Below are positions 28,009 to 34,949 of a DNA stretch of 64,000 nucleotides, piece by piece. The DNA is from Rhodocyclaceae bacterium (GTDB lineage: Bacteria > Pseudomonadota > Gammaproteobacteria > Burkholderiales > Rhodocyclaceae): positions 1 to 64,000 of the forward strand of contig RXJP01000075.1 in assembly GCA_003963315.1 (NCBI GenBank), given 5' to 3'. The notes beneath the pieces are model-generated. The model was given only the letters and a program-made list of their open reading frames with translations. It made no database searches and had not been told where the DNA came from. Positions within the stretch are counted from its first letter, which is position 1. Each line of letters opens with the position of its first letter. The translations under genes and the position numbers were made by a program.

Positions 28009-28869
28009 CTAGCCCGCGTTCGGCTTGATGGCGATTGCCAGCAAACGGTCCAACAGGAAGAAGGCGAGCAAAGCGACGACCATCAGCACCATACCGGCGG
28101 CGCCATGGAGGAAACCCTGGCCGGCTTCATCGCCGAGGTGATAGGTGACCAGCACCAATACCATGACCCGGACGACATTGGCGACGAAGGCGATGGGCAG
28201 GATGCTGGCCACCATGAGGGCGTTGTGCAGCCGGCTGTCGCGTTTCTTGAGGTAGAGAAAGAGGATGCCAAGGGCCGACAGGCTGAACATGGAGTGCAAG
28301 CCGGAGCAGGCATCGGCCACCAGCAGTTGATACTGGCCGATCGCCAGCACCACGCCATGGCGGGCGACGGGATAGCCTGCCGAGTAGAGGCTGTTCTCGG
28401 CGAGGTAGGACACCCATTGCTTCAGCGGCCCGGTCACGGCATCGACCAGGATGCCCGGCAATGGAATCATGAACACTTGGTAGAGCAGCGGAAACCAGGC
28501 CACCCGGACCCCGGGCCACCCCAGGACCAGCAAACACAGGCCCAGCAGCACCGGTAATTGCGAGCCCAGCTCCAGGATGGACACATTCAACATGCGTCCA
28601 ACCGCATAGACCGCCAGTCCCAGGAGGAAACAGATCCAGCCGGCAAGGGGCGCGGGACTGGGCTGCACCGCAACGATGGCCTGGCGGCGATCCCAGAACA
28701 ACCAGATCACCACCATCAGGATCAGGGCGCCATGGGCCTGCTCATCTGTCTGCCAGATGGTGTTGAGCGCCCACCAATACGTGGGCAGGTAGAGCGCGGC
28801 CACGCCGGCCAGGAGCAGGACCCAGGGTTGCCGCCAATAGGGCAGCGTGGGCGACAGCGATGGCGTCAT
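28009..28869 (-). CDS. xrtB: Exosortase B (XrtB / EpsH)
   Basis: 286-residue integral membrane transpeptidase-like protein with about eight membrane segments. Exosortases are thought to cleave PEP-CTERM tails at the periplasmic face of the inner membrane and pass the protein on to the surface. The catalytic residues are visible: Cys188 in VADACSGLHSMFSL, Arg234 in NVVRVMVL and His255 in FLHGAAGM. PLLYQVFMIPLPGILVD is another family block. Its length without a fused C-terminal domain and its place at the end of epsD-E-F-G point to the XrtB (EpsH) subtype of betaproteobacteria; EpsI is encoded separately at 5395-6078. ATGA overlap with epsG. The seven tail-bearing proteins at 33-43 kb are its likely substrates. 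Confidence 0.93.
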   Translation of the reverse strand: MTPSLSPTLPYWRQPWVLLLAGVAALYLPTYWWALNTIWQTDEQAHGALILMVVIWLFWDRRQAIVAVQPSPAPLAGWICFLLGLAVYAVGRMLNVSILELGSQLPVLLGLCLLVLGWPGVRVAWFPLLYQVFMIPLPGILVDAVTGPLKQWVSYLAENSLYSAGYPVARHGVVLAIGQYQLLVADACSGLHSMFSLSALGILFLYLKKRDSRLHNALMVASILPIAFVANVVRVMVLVLVTYHLGDEAGQGFLHGAAGMVLMVVALLAFFLLDRLLAIAIKPNAG

Positions 28870-29744
28870 GCCACTTTCACCAGGGGCGGATCATTGAAAA
28901 CGGAGCCGATGACTGCCACGCCGTTCCGGTTCAGGGACTTGACCATCTCGCCGAAAGCGCTGACCCGGGTCACGTTGTTGCGGCCCACCGCCAGCACCGC
29001 GCCCGCATGGGTGGCCACCATGGCGGCATCGGCGCCCTGGCTCATGGCCGTGGTGTCGATCAAGACCACCTCATAGCGCTTCCCAGCCTCGGTGAGGAAC
29101 TGCTGGAACTGGGGCCGGTTGAGCAATTCCAGCGGGTTGGGCGGTACCGGCCCGGAAGGCAGTACATCCAGGCTGGAAAATGCCTTGATGGGGACAATCG
29201 CGTCCTCGTCACCCCGGCCGGCCAGGAGCGAGGACAAACCACGCTTGTTGTCCAGCTTGAACAGTTCGTGCTGACGGGGCATGCGCAGGTCGGCATCCAC
29301 CAGCAAAGTACGCTCCCCCAACTGGGAAAACAGGACCGCCAGATTGGCCGCCAGATAGCTGCGCCCTTCACCCCGGGCGGCACCAACGAGCGCAAGGGTA
29401 GTCTGTTCCGCCTCCCGGTCGAACCAGCGCAAGAGCAGTTGGCTGCGGATGGAACGCAACTGCTCCACCAGATGGCTGAAGGGCTGGTAGGCCGCCACGA
29501 CTTCTTCACTGACGGGACGGCCACCAGCAAGGGGCAGATAGGTATAGCTGAACTGATGGGACAAAGCGAAGCGGATATCTTCGTCGGTCAGCAGGCCGAG
29601 CCGGATCGCCGCATCGCCGAAGCGCAGGTTTTCCTCTTTCTGTAACTTGAGGATGCGTTCCGCCTCTTCAAGGCTGAGCATCTCCGCATCGATCAGGATG
29701 GCACCAATGGAACGTTGCGGGTTCTGCAAGGTCGTTTGCATCAT
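28866..29744 (-). CDS. epsG: EpsG family chain-length-determinant tyrosine kinase-like ATPase
   Basis: 292 residues, cytoplasmic partner of EpsF. Residues 10-70 resemble the MshEN/GspE N-terminal fold (IGAILIDAEMLSLEEAERIL and LRFGDAAIRLGLLTDEDIRF). From about 115 it is a BY-kinase-type P-loop domain: GAARGEGRSYLAANLAVLFS has Walker A with Arg in the position of the usual Lys (GEGRS), LLVDADLRMPRQHELF is Walker A', and VVLIDTTAMSQ the Walker B. No C-terminal tyrosine cluster is seen. As in Wzc/CapB systems it should control EPS polymerisation and export. The Arg may be normal for the EpsG family, but I could not check. Four-base overlaps with both neighbours. Confidence 0.9.
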   Translation of the reverse strand: MMQTTLQNPQRSIGAILIDAEMLSLEEAERILKLQKEENLRFGDAAIRLGLLTDEDIRFALSHQFSYTYLPLAGGRPVSEEVVAAYQPFSHLVEQLRSIRSQLLLRWFDREAEQTTLALVGAARGEGRSYLAANLAVLFSQLGERTLLVDADLRMPRQHELFKLDNKRGLSSLLAGRGDEDAIVPIKAFSSLDVLPSGPVPPNPLELLNRPQFQQFLTEAGKRYEVVLIDTTAMSQGADAAMVATHAGAVLAVGRNNVTRVSAFGEMVKSLNRNGVAVIGSVFNDPPLVKVA

Positions 29745-31171
29745 GCGTTCTCCGGCAGCATGCGCCAGGGGCGTTTTCGGATGTTGCGCAGGAAGGACCA
29801 GGCGATCGCCAGGCGCTCCTTCACGGTGTATTGCTTCGGCTCCGGCGTCAAGGCGCCGAGCAAGGGCACCAAATCGGCCACCATCAGGTCGCTCGCATTG
29901 CGGACGCGGCGATCCATGAGTTCCACGGCCATCGCCAATACGATGCCGAGCATCAGGCCACCGCCCAGGGAGGCCATGATGCTCTTCATCAATACGGGCC
30001 GGGACGGCTCCGTGGGAGGGACCGCGGGGGACAACACGCTGATGTTGGTCTGCTCCGACTTGCTTTCCAGGCTCAATTGGCTCATCCGCTGGGAAACGGC
30101 TTCATAAGCGTGCTGAGCAGTTTCCACATCCTTGACCAGGACGGCGATCTCGTCGTGCTGGGAGCGTAACGCCAATACCTTCTTTTTCTGCTCCTCGATC
30201 AGGGCACGCAGCTCGGACTCCTTCTGCACCGTGACCCGGTTGGCCGTGGCCGCGGTTCCCGATATGCGCCGGATTTCTTCGCTCAACTGCTGCTTGAGGC
30301 CGGCAATCTGGGCTTCCAGTTGCAAGCGTTGAGGATGATTCCTGCCCACGTTGCTGCTGATCTCGTCAAGCTTCGTCTCAGCGCGGGAAATGTCAGACTT
30401 CAAACCCTGGATCAGGGGATTTTGCGCCACATCGGGGGACAATTCGCTACCGCTGTTCTTTTCCCGCGTCGCTGCATCCACTTTCTGCCCCTGGATTTCC
30501 GAGAGTTGCTGGGTCAGGGCATTGAGCCGGGCAGTCTCCTGGTCCACCCGCTCGTCTGTGGCCACGATGCCGTTCTCCTGCTGATAGCTGGAAAGCCGTT
30601 TCTGCGCCTTTTCCAATGTGGTACGCAGACTGGTCAGACGTTCGTCGAACCAGGCTGCATATTGCCGCGCGGGTTCGACCCGGAGATCGATGGTGGTGTC
30701 GATGTAGGCCTGGACGAAGGCGTTGGCGATGGCGGCGGCGGATTGGGGATCCCGCGCCGCATAGGAAAGACTGATGATGTTGTTGCCCTTGAACGGCTTT
30801 ACCACCAGACTCTTTTGTAAAAGGGCGCCGTAGTAATAGTCGAAGGGCGTTTTACCCTCCGTTTCCTGACGCCAGGACTGCACCACCGCCGGGCTCTGGT
30901 CGAAATGCATCAGCTTCACCACCCTGGCGGCCACGCGGTCGCTCTGGATGATTTCGGTCTGCGTGGACATATAGGCGGGCGATGCCATGGCTGGCTGGGC
31001 GATGCCGGCAATCGGATCGGTCTTGACATCCACCACGACGGACACCGAAGCGGTATAAAGCTTCGGCATCAACAGCGTGACGACCGTACCGACCGCCGCG
31101 GTAACGAGGAAGACGATCAATACCAGCTTGCGCCGGGCCAACAGGACAAGGAAGAACTGCTGAGGCGTCAT
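29741..31171 (-). CDS. epsF: EpsF family polysaccharide co-polymerase / chain-length determinant
   Basis: 476 residues, inner-membrane protein with two membrane segments: near residues 14-34 (LVLIVFLVTAAVGTVVTLLM) and near 405-425 (LMKSIMASLGGGLMLGIVLA), preceded by the proline-containing PAVPPTEPSRPVLMKS segment. Between them a long periplasmic region with coiled coil (about 165-385), rich in Gln, Glu, Lys. This is the Wzz/GumC/Wzc-N layout without a kinase domain, which is supplied by epsG. It regulates chain length and bridges the polymerase to the outer-membrane channel EpsE. Two bases downstream of epsE. Confidence 0.92.
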   Translation of the reverse strand: MTPQQFFLVLLARRKLVLIVFLVTAAVGTVVTLLMPKLYTASVSVVVDVKTDPIAGIAQPAMASPAYMSTQTEIIQSDRVAARVVKLMHFDQSPAVVQSWRQETEGKTPFDYYYGALLQKSLVVKPFKGNNIISLSYAARDPQSAAAIANAFVQAYIDTTIDLRVEPARQYAAWFDERLTSLRTTLEKAQKRLSSYQQENGIVATDERVDQETARLNALTQQLSEIQGQKVDAATREKNSGSELSPDVAQNPLIQGLKSDISRAETKLDEISSNVGRNHPQRLQLEAQIAGLKQQLSEEIRRISGTAATANRVTVQKESELRALIEEQKKKVLALRSQHDEIAVLVKDVETAQHAYEAVSQRMSQLSLESKSEQTNISVLSPAVPPTEPSRPVLMKSIMASLGGGLMLGIVLAMAVELMDRRVRNASDLMVADLVPLLGALTPEPKQYTVKERLAIAWSFLRNIRKRPWRMLPENA

Positions 31172-31173
31172 GA

Positions 31174-31980
31174 TCAGAGCAGGCTTTCGCGCACGTAGAT
31201 GACATCGTCCGAATTCACCGGATCGTCCAGATCGGGCTCCAATTTCTCCATCTTTCCATCCTTGTTGCGTCGATAAAGACGGACACCCCGCAAGGTGCCG
31301 CGCAGCGTCGCCCCGCCACCGAGGACCAGGGCCTGGCGCACGGTCATCTGCCGTTCGATGCGGAAAGCGCCCGGGTGCTGCACTTCGCCGTAGACATACA
31401 CCAGCGGCGCGCGATGAACATAGATGATGTCGCCGCCACGTACCTGCACGTCCTGTTCCGGCTGGTTGTCCAGGAACATGCTGGCCACATCCAGCTCGAG
31501 GCGATAGGGTTTGCCGTCACGCTGGCCGATCAGGATCAATACGTCGCTGCCACCGGGATTGATACCTCCCGCCAACGCGAGCAGGTCGCTGATCTTGCTG
31601 TTGGCCTGCTCAAGGGGGAAACGCCCGGGGCGCCCCACCTGGCCCAGTACCGCGACCTGATTGCCTCGCACCTGCTGGACCAGGATATTGACCTGGGGTT
31701 GCTGGACGAATCCTCCGTCACGGAGCATCTGGGCGATCTTTTGTTCGGCGGCGCCGATGGTCAAGCCGCCGAGGGGCACGGCCCCGACCAGGGGATAGGT
31801 GATCATCCCGGTCTCGGAAACGCGGGTATCCACCGTCAGATCGGGATTCTGGAAAACGGTGATCCTGACAATGTCGCCCGCCCCCAGGACATATTCACTT
31901 TCGTCGGCGTTGGCGCCACCGGCCAGAAACAGGAAACACAGGAGCGACGCCAGGAGTCGCGCAGCAATACGCACTAGCAT
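31174..31980 (-). CDS. epsE: EpsE family polysaccharide export outer-membrane protein (Wza-like)
   Basis: 268 residues with signal peptide (VRIAARLLASLLCFLFLAGG). EYVLGAGDIVRITVFQNPDL is the polysaccharide-export motif; two SLBB-like repeats follow (QVAVLGQVGRPGRFPLEQAN and LVYVYGEVQHPGAFRIERQM), with DIIYVHRAP. Forms the periplasmic/outer-membrane conduit for EPS. No lipobox cysteine is seen, unlike Wza. It sits 65 bases after epsD and two bases before epsF. Confidence 0.93.
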   Translation of the reverse strand: MLVRIAARLLASLLCFLFLAGGANADESEYVLGAGDIVRITVFQNPDLTVDTRVSETGMITYPLVGAVPLGGLTIGAAEQKIAQMLRDGGFVQQPQVNILVQQVRGNQVAVLGQVGRPGRFPLEQANSKISDLLALAGGINPGGSDVLILIGQRDGKPYRLELDVASMFLDNQPEQDVQVRGGDIIYVHRAPLVYVYGEVQHPGAFRIERQMTVRQALVLGGGATLRGTLRGVRLYRRNKDGKMEKLEPDLDDPVNSDDVIYVRESLL

Positions 31981-32045
31981 TCTGCAAGCCTTTCAGGTTG
32001 CGGGGATGTCGCCCCGAGTGGGCGAGGGAAGAATGAGCGCAACCG

Positions 32046-32999
32046 TTACTTGAGCCCGGCAACGGCTTTATCGACGACGGCCGGCGTGGCCACGGATTCC
32101 GCCTGGGCGGTGGTCGGTTGCGTGGGGGCGGCGTTCTCCGTCTTGGCGGTGGATTCACCTGCCCCCGTCTTGGCAAAGTCGCCCAGATATTCGACGGTGG
32201 CCTTTTCCCGTAGCTGCTTCATTTCCTTGGTCACCATTTCCATCCGGCGCTGATTCGTCAGGTATTGCTCCACCATGGGAATCGCGGACCTCTCATCAAT
32301 TGGTGCGGCCTTTGACGCCGCCAATTGCACCACCAACACGCCCTCGGGCGTGGGAATCACACCGATTTCCCCGTCTTTCATCTGCTGGAAGCGGGGAAGC
32401 AATTCCATGGGCAATTGCTCGGCCGCCTTGGTGGTGTTGTTGACGGCTACCGGTATTTTCTGTTCCTTCAGCCAATCGGCAACCTCCGCCAGCGACTTCG
32501 CCTTGGCCATGCGTTCCTTGAGCTTGGGCAACAGGTCGGCGCCCCCCTTGGCGGAGAGTTCGTTGATATTAAACACGCGGCGGTCGGAGAAAAGCTCCGG
32601 ATGCTTGCCATAGAAATCGGCGACCTCGCTGGCAGTGGGCTTCGTCAGTCCGCTGGTCAATTGTTCAAGGTAGGCGCGGGAAAGGATTTCCCGTTTGGCT
32701 GACTCTATCGCCATCATGACCTTGGGATCACGGTCGATCTTCTTCTCCACGGCTTGCTCCACCATCAGCTCCTGCTCAACGAGCTTTTCAAGGACCTGCT
32801 TGCTGGCAACCTTCGCCTGCTCGGGGGTCAGGTTCGGCGTCCTCGACAAGGCGTTGTTGATCTGATGAACCGATATTTCGTTCTTATTGACCTTGGCCGC
32901 GACCTGCGTGGCAGCCTTGTGCTCGCCACAGGCCGCGAGGATCAGGGGCATGGAAACGAGGATCAGCAGACTTTTAGAGTGACGTTGAATGAATGACAT
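32046..32999 (-). CDS. epsD: EpsD family peptidyl-prolyl cis-trans isomerase lipoprotein
   Basis: About 317 residues. Signal peptide with lipobox LILAAC, so probably a lipoprotein. The body is SurA/parvulin-like: an alpha-helical chaperone N-terminal part (VAAKVNKNEISVHQINNALS; LEKLVEQELMVEQAVEKKID) and a degenerate PPIC region around 150-260 (KGGADLLPKLKERMAKAKSL; FQQMKDGEIGVIPTPEGVLV). Probably assists folding of EpsE or of exported matrix proteins. The C-terminus is Ala/Thr-rich. ATG 32999 is chosen for the lipoprotein signal; an ATG at 33026 is possible. It is the first gene of the eps export operon. Confidence 0.9.
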   Translation of the reverse strand: MSFIQRHSKSLLILVSMPLILAACGEHKAATQVAAKVNKNEISVHQINNALSRTPNLTPEQAKVASKQVLEKLVEQELMVEQAVEKKIDRDPKVMMAIESAKREILSRAYLEQLTSGLTKPTASEVADFYGKHPELFSDRRVFNINELSAKGGADLLPKLKERMAKAKSLAEVADWLKEQKIPVAVNNTTKAAEQLPMELLPRFQQMKDGEIGVIPTPEGVLVVQLAASKAAPIDERSAIPMVEQYLTNQRRMEMVTKEMKQLREKATVEYLGDFAKTGAGESTAKTENAAPTQPTTAQAESVATPAVVDKAVAGLK

Positions 33000-33102
33000 G
33001 GGATGGATATCCGAGAGTGGGGTCATATGGCAATACACGGGTAAGCCAGGACGTGGCGTCCGGGACGCGCGGACGAATGAAAATGATCGGCAGCATCGGA
33101 CG

Positions 33103-33132
33103 GCCAGAATAGCGATTATTTATTACAGTCCA
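33103..33132 (-). promoter_or_regulatory. Putative eps regulatory element, copy A
   Basis: Read on the minus strand: CTGG, one base, CTGTAATAA, eight bases, TATTCTGG. The same arrangement (CTGG, two bases, CTGTAATAA, eight bases, TATTGG) occurs at 44763-44791 before the priming glycosyltransferase gene. It lies about 105 bases before the epsD start, in the only AT-rich part of this gap. A shared regulator or promoter for two EPS transcripts is an inference. Confidence 0.4.
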
Positions 33133-33177
33133 GTTGCATCCCCACGCTGTCGACCGATCGATTCGTTCGGTGCCGCC

Positions 33178-33210
33178 CCAATAAAGAAAGCGGAAGATGG
33201 CTGCTTCCGC
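33178..33210 (-). terminator. Rho-independent-type terminator, minus strand
   Basis: Stem GCGGAAG / CTTCCGC (33190-33196 and 33204-33210) with a 7-base loop. On the minus strand it is followed by TTTCTTTATT. It lies about 120 bases after the stop of the PEP-CTERM gene at 33331 and upstream of the epsD promoter region, so it would insulate the export operon. Confidence 0.65.
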
Positions 33211-33330
33211 CCTTCCCCTCCCGCTGGGATATCGTCGTGGCGAACAAACAGCGGCCCAGGTCCCCTGGGCAAACCGGGGTGGGACTAGCGCGGTTCCAGG
33301 CGCGATTGCGCGGGCATGACGCCGTATGCG

Positions 33331-34056
33331 TCAGCCGCGTTTATGAATGCCCTTCGGTTCCTCTCGCCGTGCCATACCCAGCAGGGACAAGCCGGCCAAT
33401 ACCAATGCGACGGTGGCCGGCTCTGGCACCGGGCTCATCACTTCACCGAGGGCGGAAAATACGGCCAAATCCTGGTGGCTCGGGCTATGCCAGATATCCA
33501 GCGAATACGTGTTGGCCTGGGGCAGATTGTTGAGCCAGTCCTGGGCCAGGGCCTGCACCTGCTTGCTATCGGCGAAGGCCTTGAAGCTGCCGCCGCGAAG
33601 GTTGTAGGCGTTGCCGTTTTTTTCATTGACAATTTCCCACACAGCGATTTGGAACGCGCCCGCCGTCGCCGCGTCCACGACCTTTGTGTAAAACCCGGTG
33701 GCGAGCCGTCCCAGATCGGTCGCCTTGGCGGCCCCGAACAGACTGGTGGCTGACATCAGGCTGTAATCCGATATCGCTCGGTCGAATTTTGTTTCCTGAA
33801 AGATATCGACGCAAAAGGCGAGGAAGGAACTGTCCGCCACCTCTGCCAAAAAGGCCCCTGCCAAGACATCCTCTTTGATCGCGGGCTTCTTGAGCTGTAT
33901 GTCCACTTCGGACGAATGTCGGAAAGCCCAGCCATCCACCGTCAGTGTTTCCGCATTCGCCTGGAGAGCACTGCCCAGCGCCGCCACCAACAAAACAAGG
34001 CGCGCCAATCCGGCTCGAGAAATCATGAAAAATTTCGCTGTATATCGCATGTCCAT
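33331..34056 (-). CDS. PEP-CTERM sorting-domain protein
   Basis: 241 residues (or 231 if the ATG at 34026 is used; neither has a clear ribosome site). Signal peptide ending near ALGSALQANA, a soluble body with FLAFCVDIFQETKFDRAISD and a segment AGAFQIAVWEIVNEKNGNAY, which is common in PEP-CTERM proteins that carry a Thr/Cys-type internal motif (CVD and AVWE), and then the C-terminal sorting signal PVPEPATVALVLAGLSLLGM followed by ARREEP. The tail is PEP, one membrane helix, basic end. Likely a surface or matrix protein processed by the exosortase. It follows the other small PEP-CTERM gene by 13 bases. Confidence 0.88.
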   Translation of the reverse strand: MDMRYTAKFFMISRAGLARLVLLVAALGSALQANAETLTVDGWAFRHSSEVDIQLKKPAIKEDVLAGAFLAEVADSSFLAFCVDIFQETKFDRAISDYSLMSATSLFGAAKATDLGRLATGFYTKVVDAATAGAFQIAVWEIVNEKNGNAYNLRGGSFKAFADSKQVQALAQDWLNNLPQANTYSLDIWHSPSHQDLAVFSALGEVMSPVPEPATVALVLAGLSLLGMARREEPKGIHKRG

Positions 34057-34069
34057 TGCACCGAAAGGT

Positions 34070-34633
34070 TCAACAACCCGTACCTACCGACATCCCTGGC
34101 GCACCCATCCCCTTGCGACGGACCACCATCACCATGGCAAACAACCCCAACCCCAGCAAAGCCCAAGCACCAGGTTCGGGAACTGGCGGAAGATCGAGCA
34201 GCACATCCGGAATCGCCGCCAGGGAAAAAAGATAGGCGCCACCGGAAGAACCCGTCGCGGTTCCCGTCACCGCTGCGTGATAGGTTCCGCCGTCCAGGGG
34301 TTGGAGGAAATTGGTCAAACCACCGGCTGACGACCCCACCAGCTGACCTGTGCCGTCAAAGAAGGCATAGGCCAGATTTTCGATATGCAGCAAGTTGAGC
34401 GGTCCGGCTTGCATATCGAGGGGCACGGCGCTGGCCGACAGAAAGGATTGATCCGGCATTTCGAATGCAATCAGGTTCTGGAACTGGCCCGACATCACTG
34501 TCGCGCTATAGACGTAGGGGGTTGGCGCCAGCAGGCCGGCGTCCGTCTCGGCCAAGGCCTCCCCATGGAGCCCAAGGAAAACTCCCAGCACGGCCGCCAA
34601 GCGGCCAAGCATCCGGTAAAGATTCGGTTTCAT
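34070..34633 (-). CDS. PEP-CTERM sorting-domain protein with extended tail
   Basis: 187 residues. Signal peptide (MKPNLYRMLGRLAAVLGVFL to about residue 28). The body, with GPLNLLHIENLAYAFFDGTG and GGTYHAAVTGTATGSSGGAY, resembles the FxDxA-type PEP-CTERM small-protein group. The sorting tail is PPVPEPGAWALLGLGLFAMV then MVVRRKGMG. Unusually another 12 residues follow the basic cluster and the protein ends in Cys. Good ribosome site GGAGTGAGAA just before ATG 34633. Function unknown beyond likely exosortase processing. Confidence 0.87.
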   Translation of the reverse strand: MKPNLYRMLGRLAAVLGVFLGLHGEALAETDAGLLAPTPYVYSATVMSGQFQNLIAFEMPDQSFLSASAVPLDMQAGPLNLLHIENLAYAFFDGTGQLVGSSAGGLTNFLQPLDGGTYHAAVTGTATGSSGGAYLFSLAAIPDVLLDLPPVPEPGAWALLGLGLFAMVMVVRRKGMGAPGMSVGTGC

Positions 34634-34949
34634 TTCTCACTCCAACCGGGTGCGGCATCGGTATCCCCTGCGGAAAACGACGCGCGCCAACAGCCCCGGC
34701 ACCCTAGGAAAAATCGGCAATATTGCCCCCCGATGATGCTCCCACCATCCAATGACAGTTATTGGATCGCGGCACCCGTATTCACTAGTCCATTCAGATC
34801 ATTGCCAAACCACCCTGGCTTGAATCAACCCCCGAGCCTCACCATGGATTACTGATTTGCGCCTAATGGCTCAGCGCGGTGTCAACCGGCCGTCATCGCC
34901 TTCTGGCAAGGTGTCTGTTCCAAAAAAGCCGGCGCGCGTTCCCACCCCT
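34634..34949. promoter_or_regulatory. Divergent intergenic region between PEP-CTERM gene and subtilase gene
   Basis: 316 bases separating a minus-strand and a plus-strand surface-protein gene. It contains the palindrome GGCAATATTGCC (34716-34727) and a perfect 7-bp inverted repeat with 7-base spacer, ATCCAAT / ATTGGAT (34747-34753 and 34761-34767). Both have operator-like form. The open frame of the subtilase extends to 34857 by a TTG start, so part of this region could be coding. Confidence 0.45.

Larger units (their letters stand above)
33000..33330. other. Intergenic region upstream of epsD
   Basis: 331 bases without a credible gene. It should hold the epsD operon promoter (minus strand). 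An AT-rich patch at 33103-33132 matches a segment before the priming transferase gene (see separate entry), and a terminator-like hairpin for the PEP-CTERM gene upstream lies at 33178-33210. Nothing else recognised. Confidence 0.5.

Noticed and set aside
28009-28869. Exosortase A rather than B
   Set aside because: XrtA proteins are usually longer, with a fused EpsI domain, and are flanked by PrsK/PrsR and PEP-CTERM/XrtA-specific genes, which are not present here; the epsD-E-F-G-H order fits XrtB.
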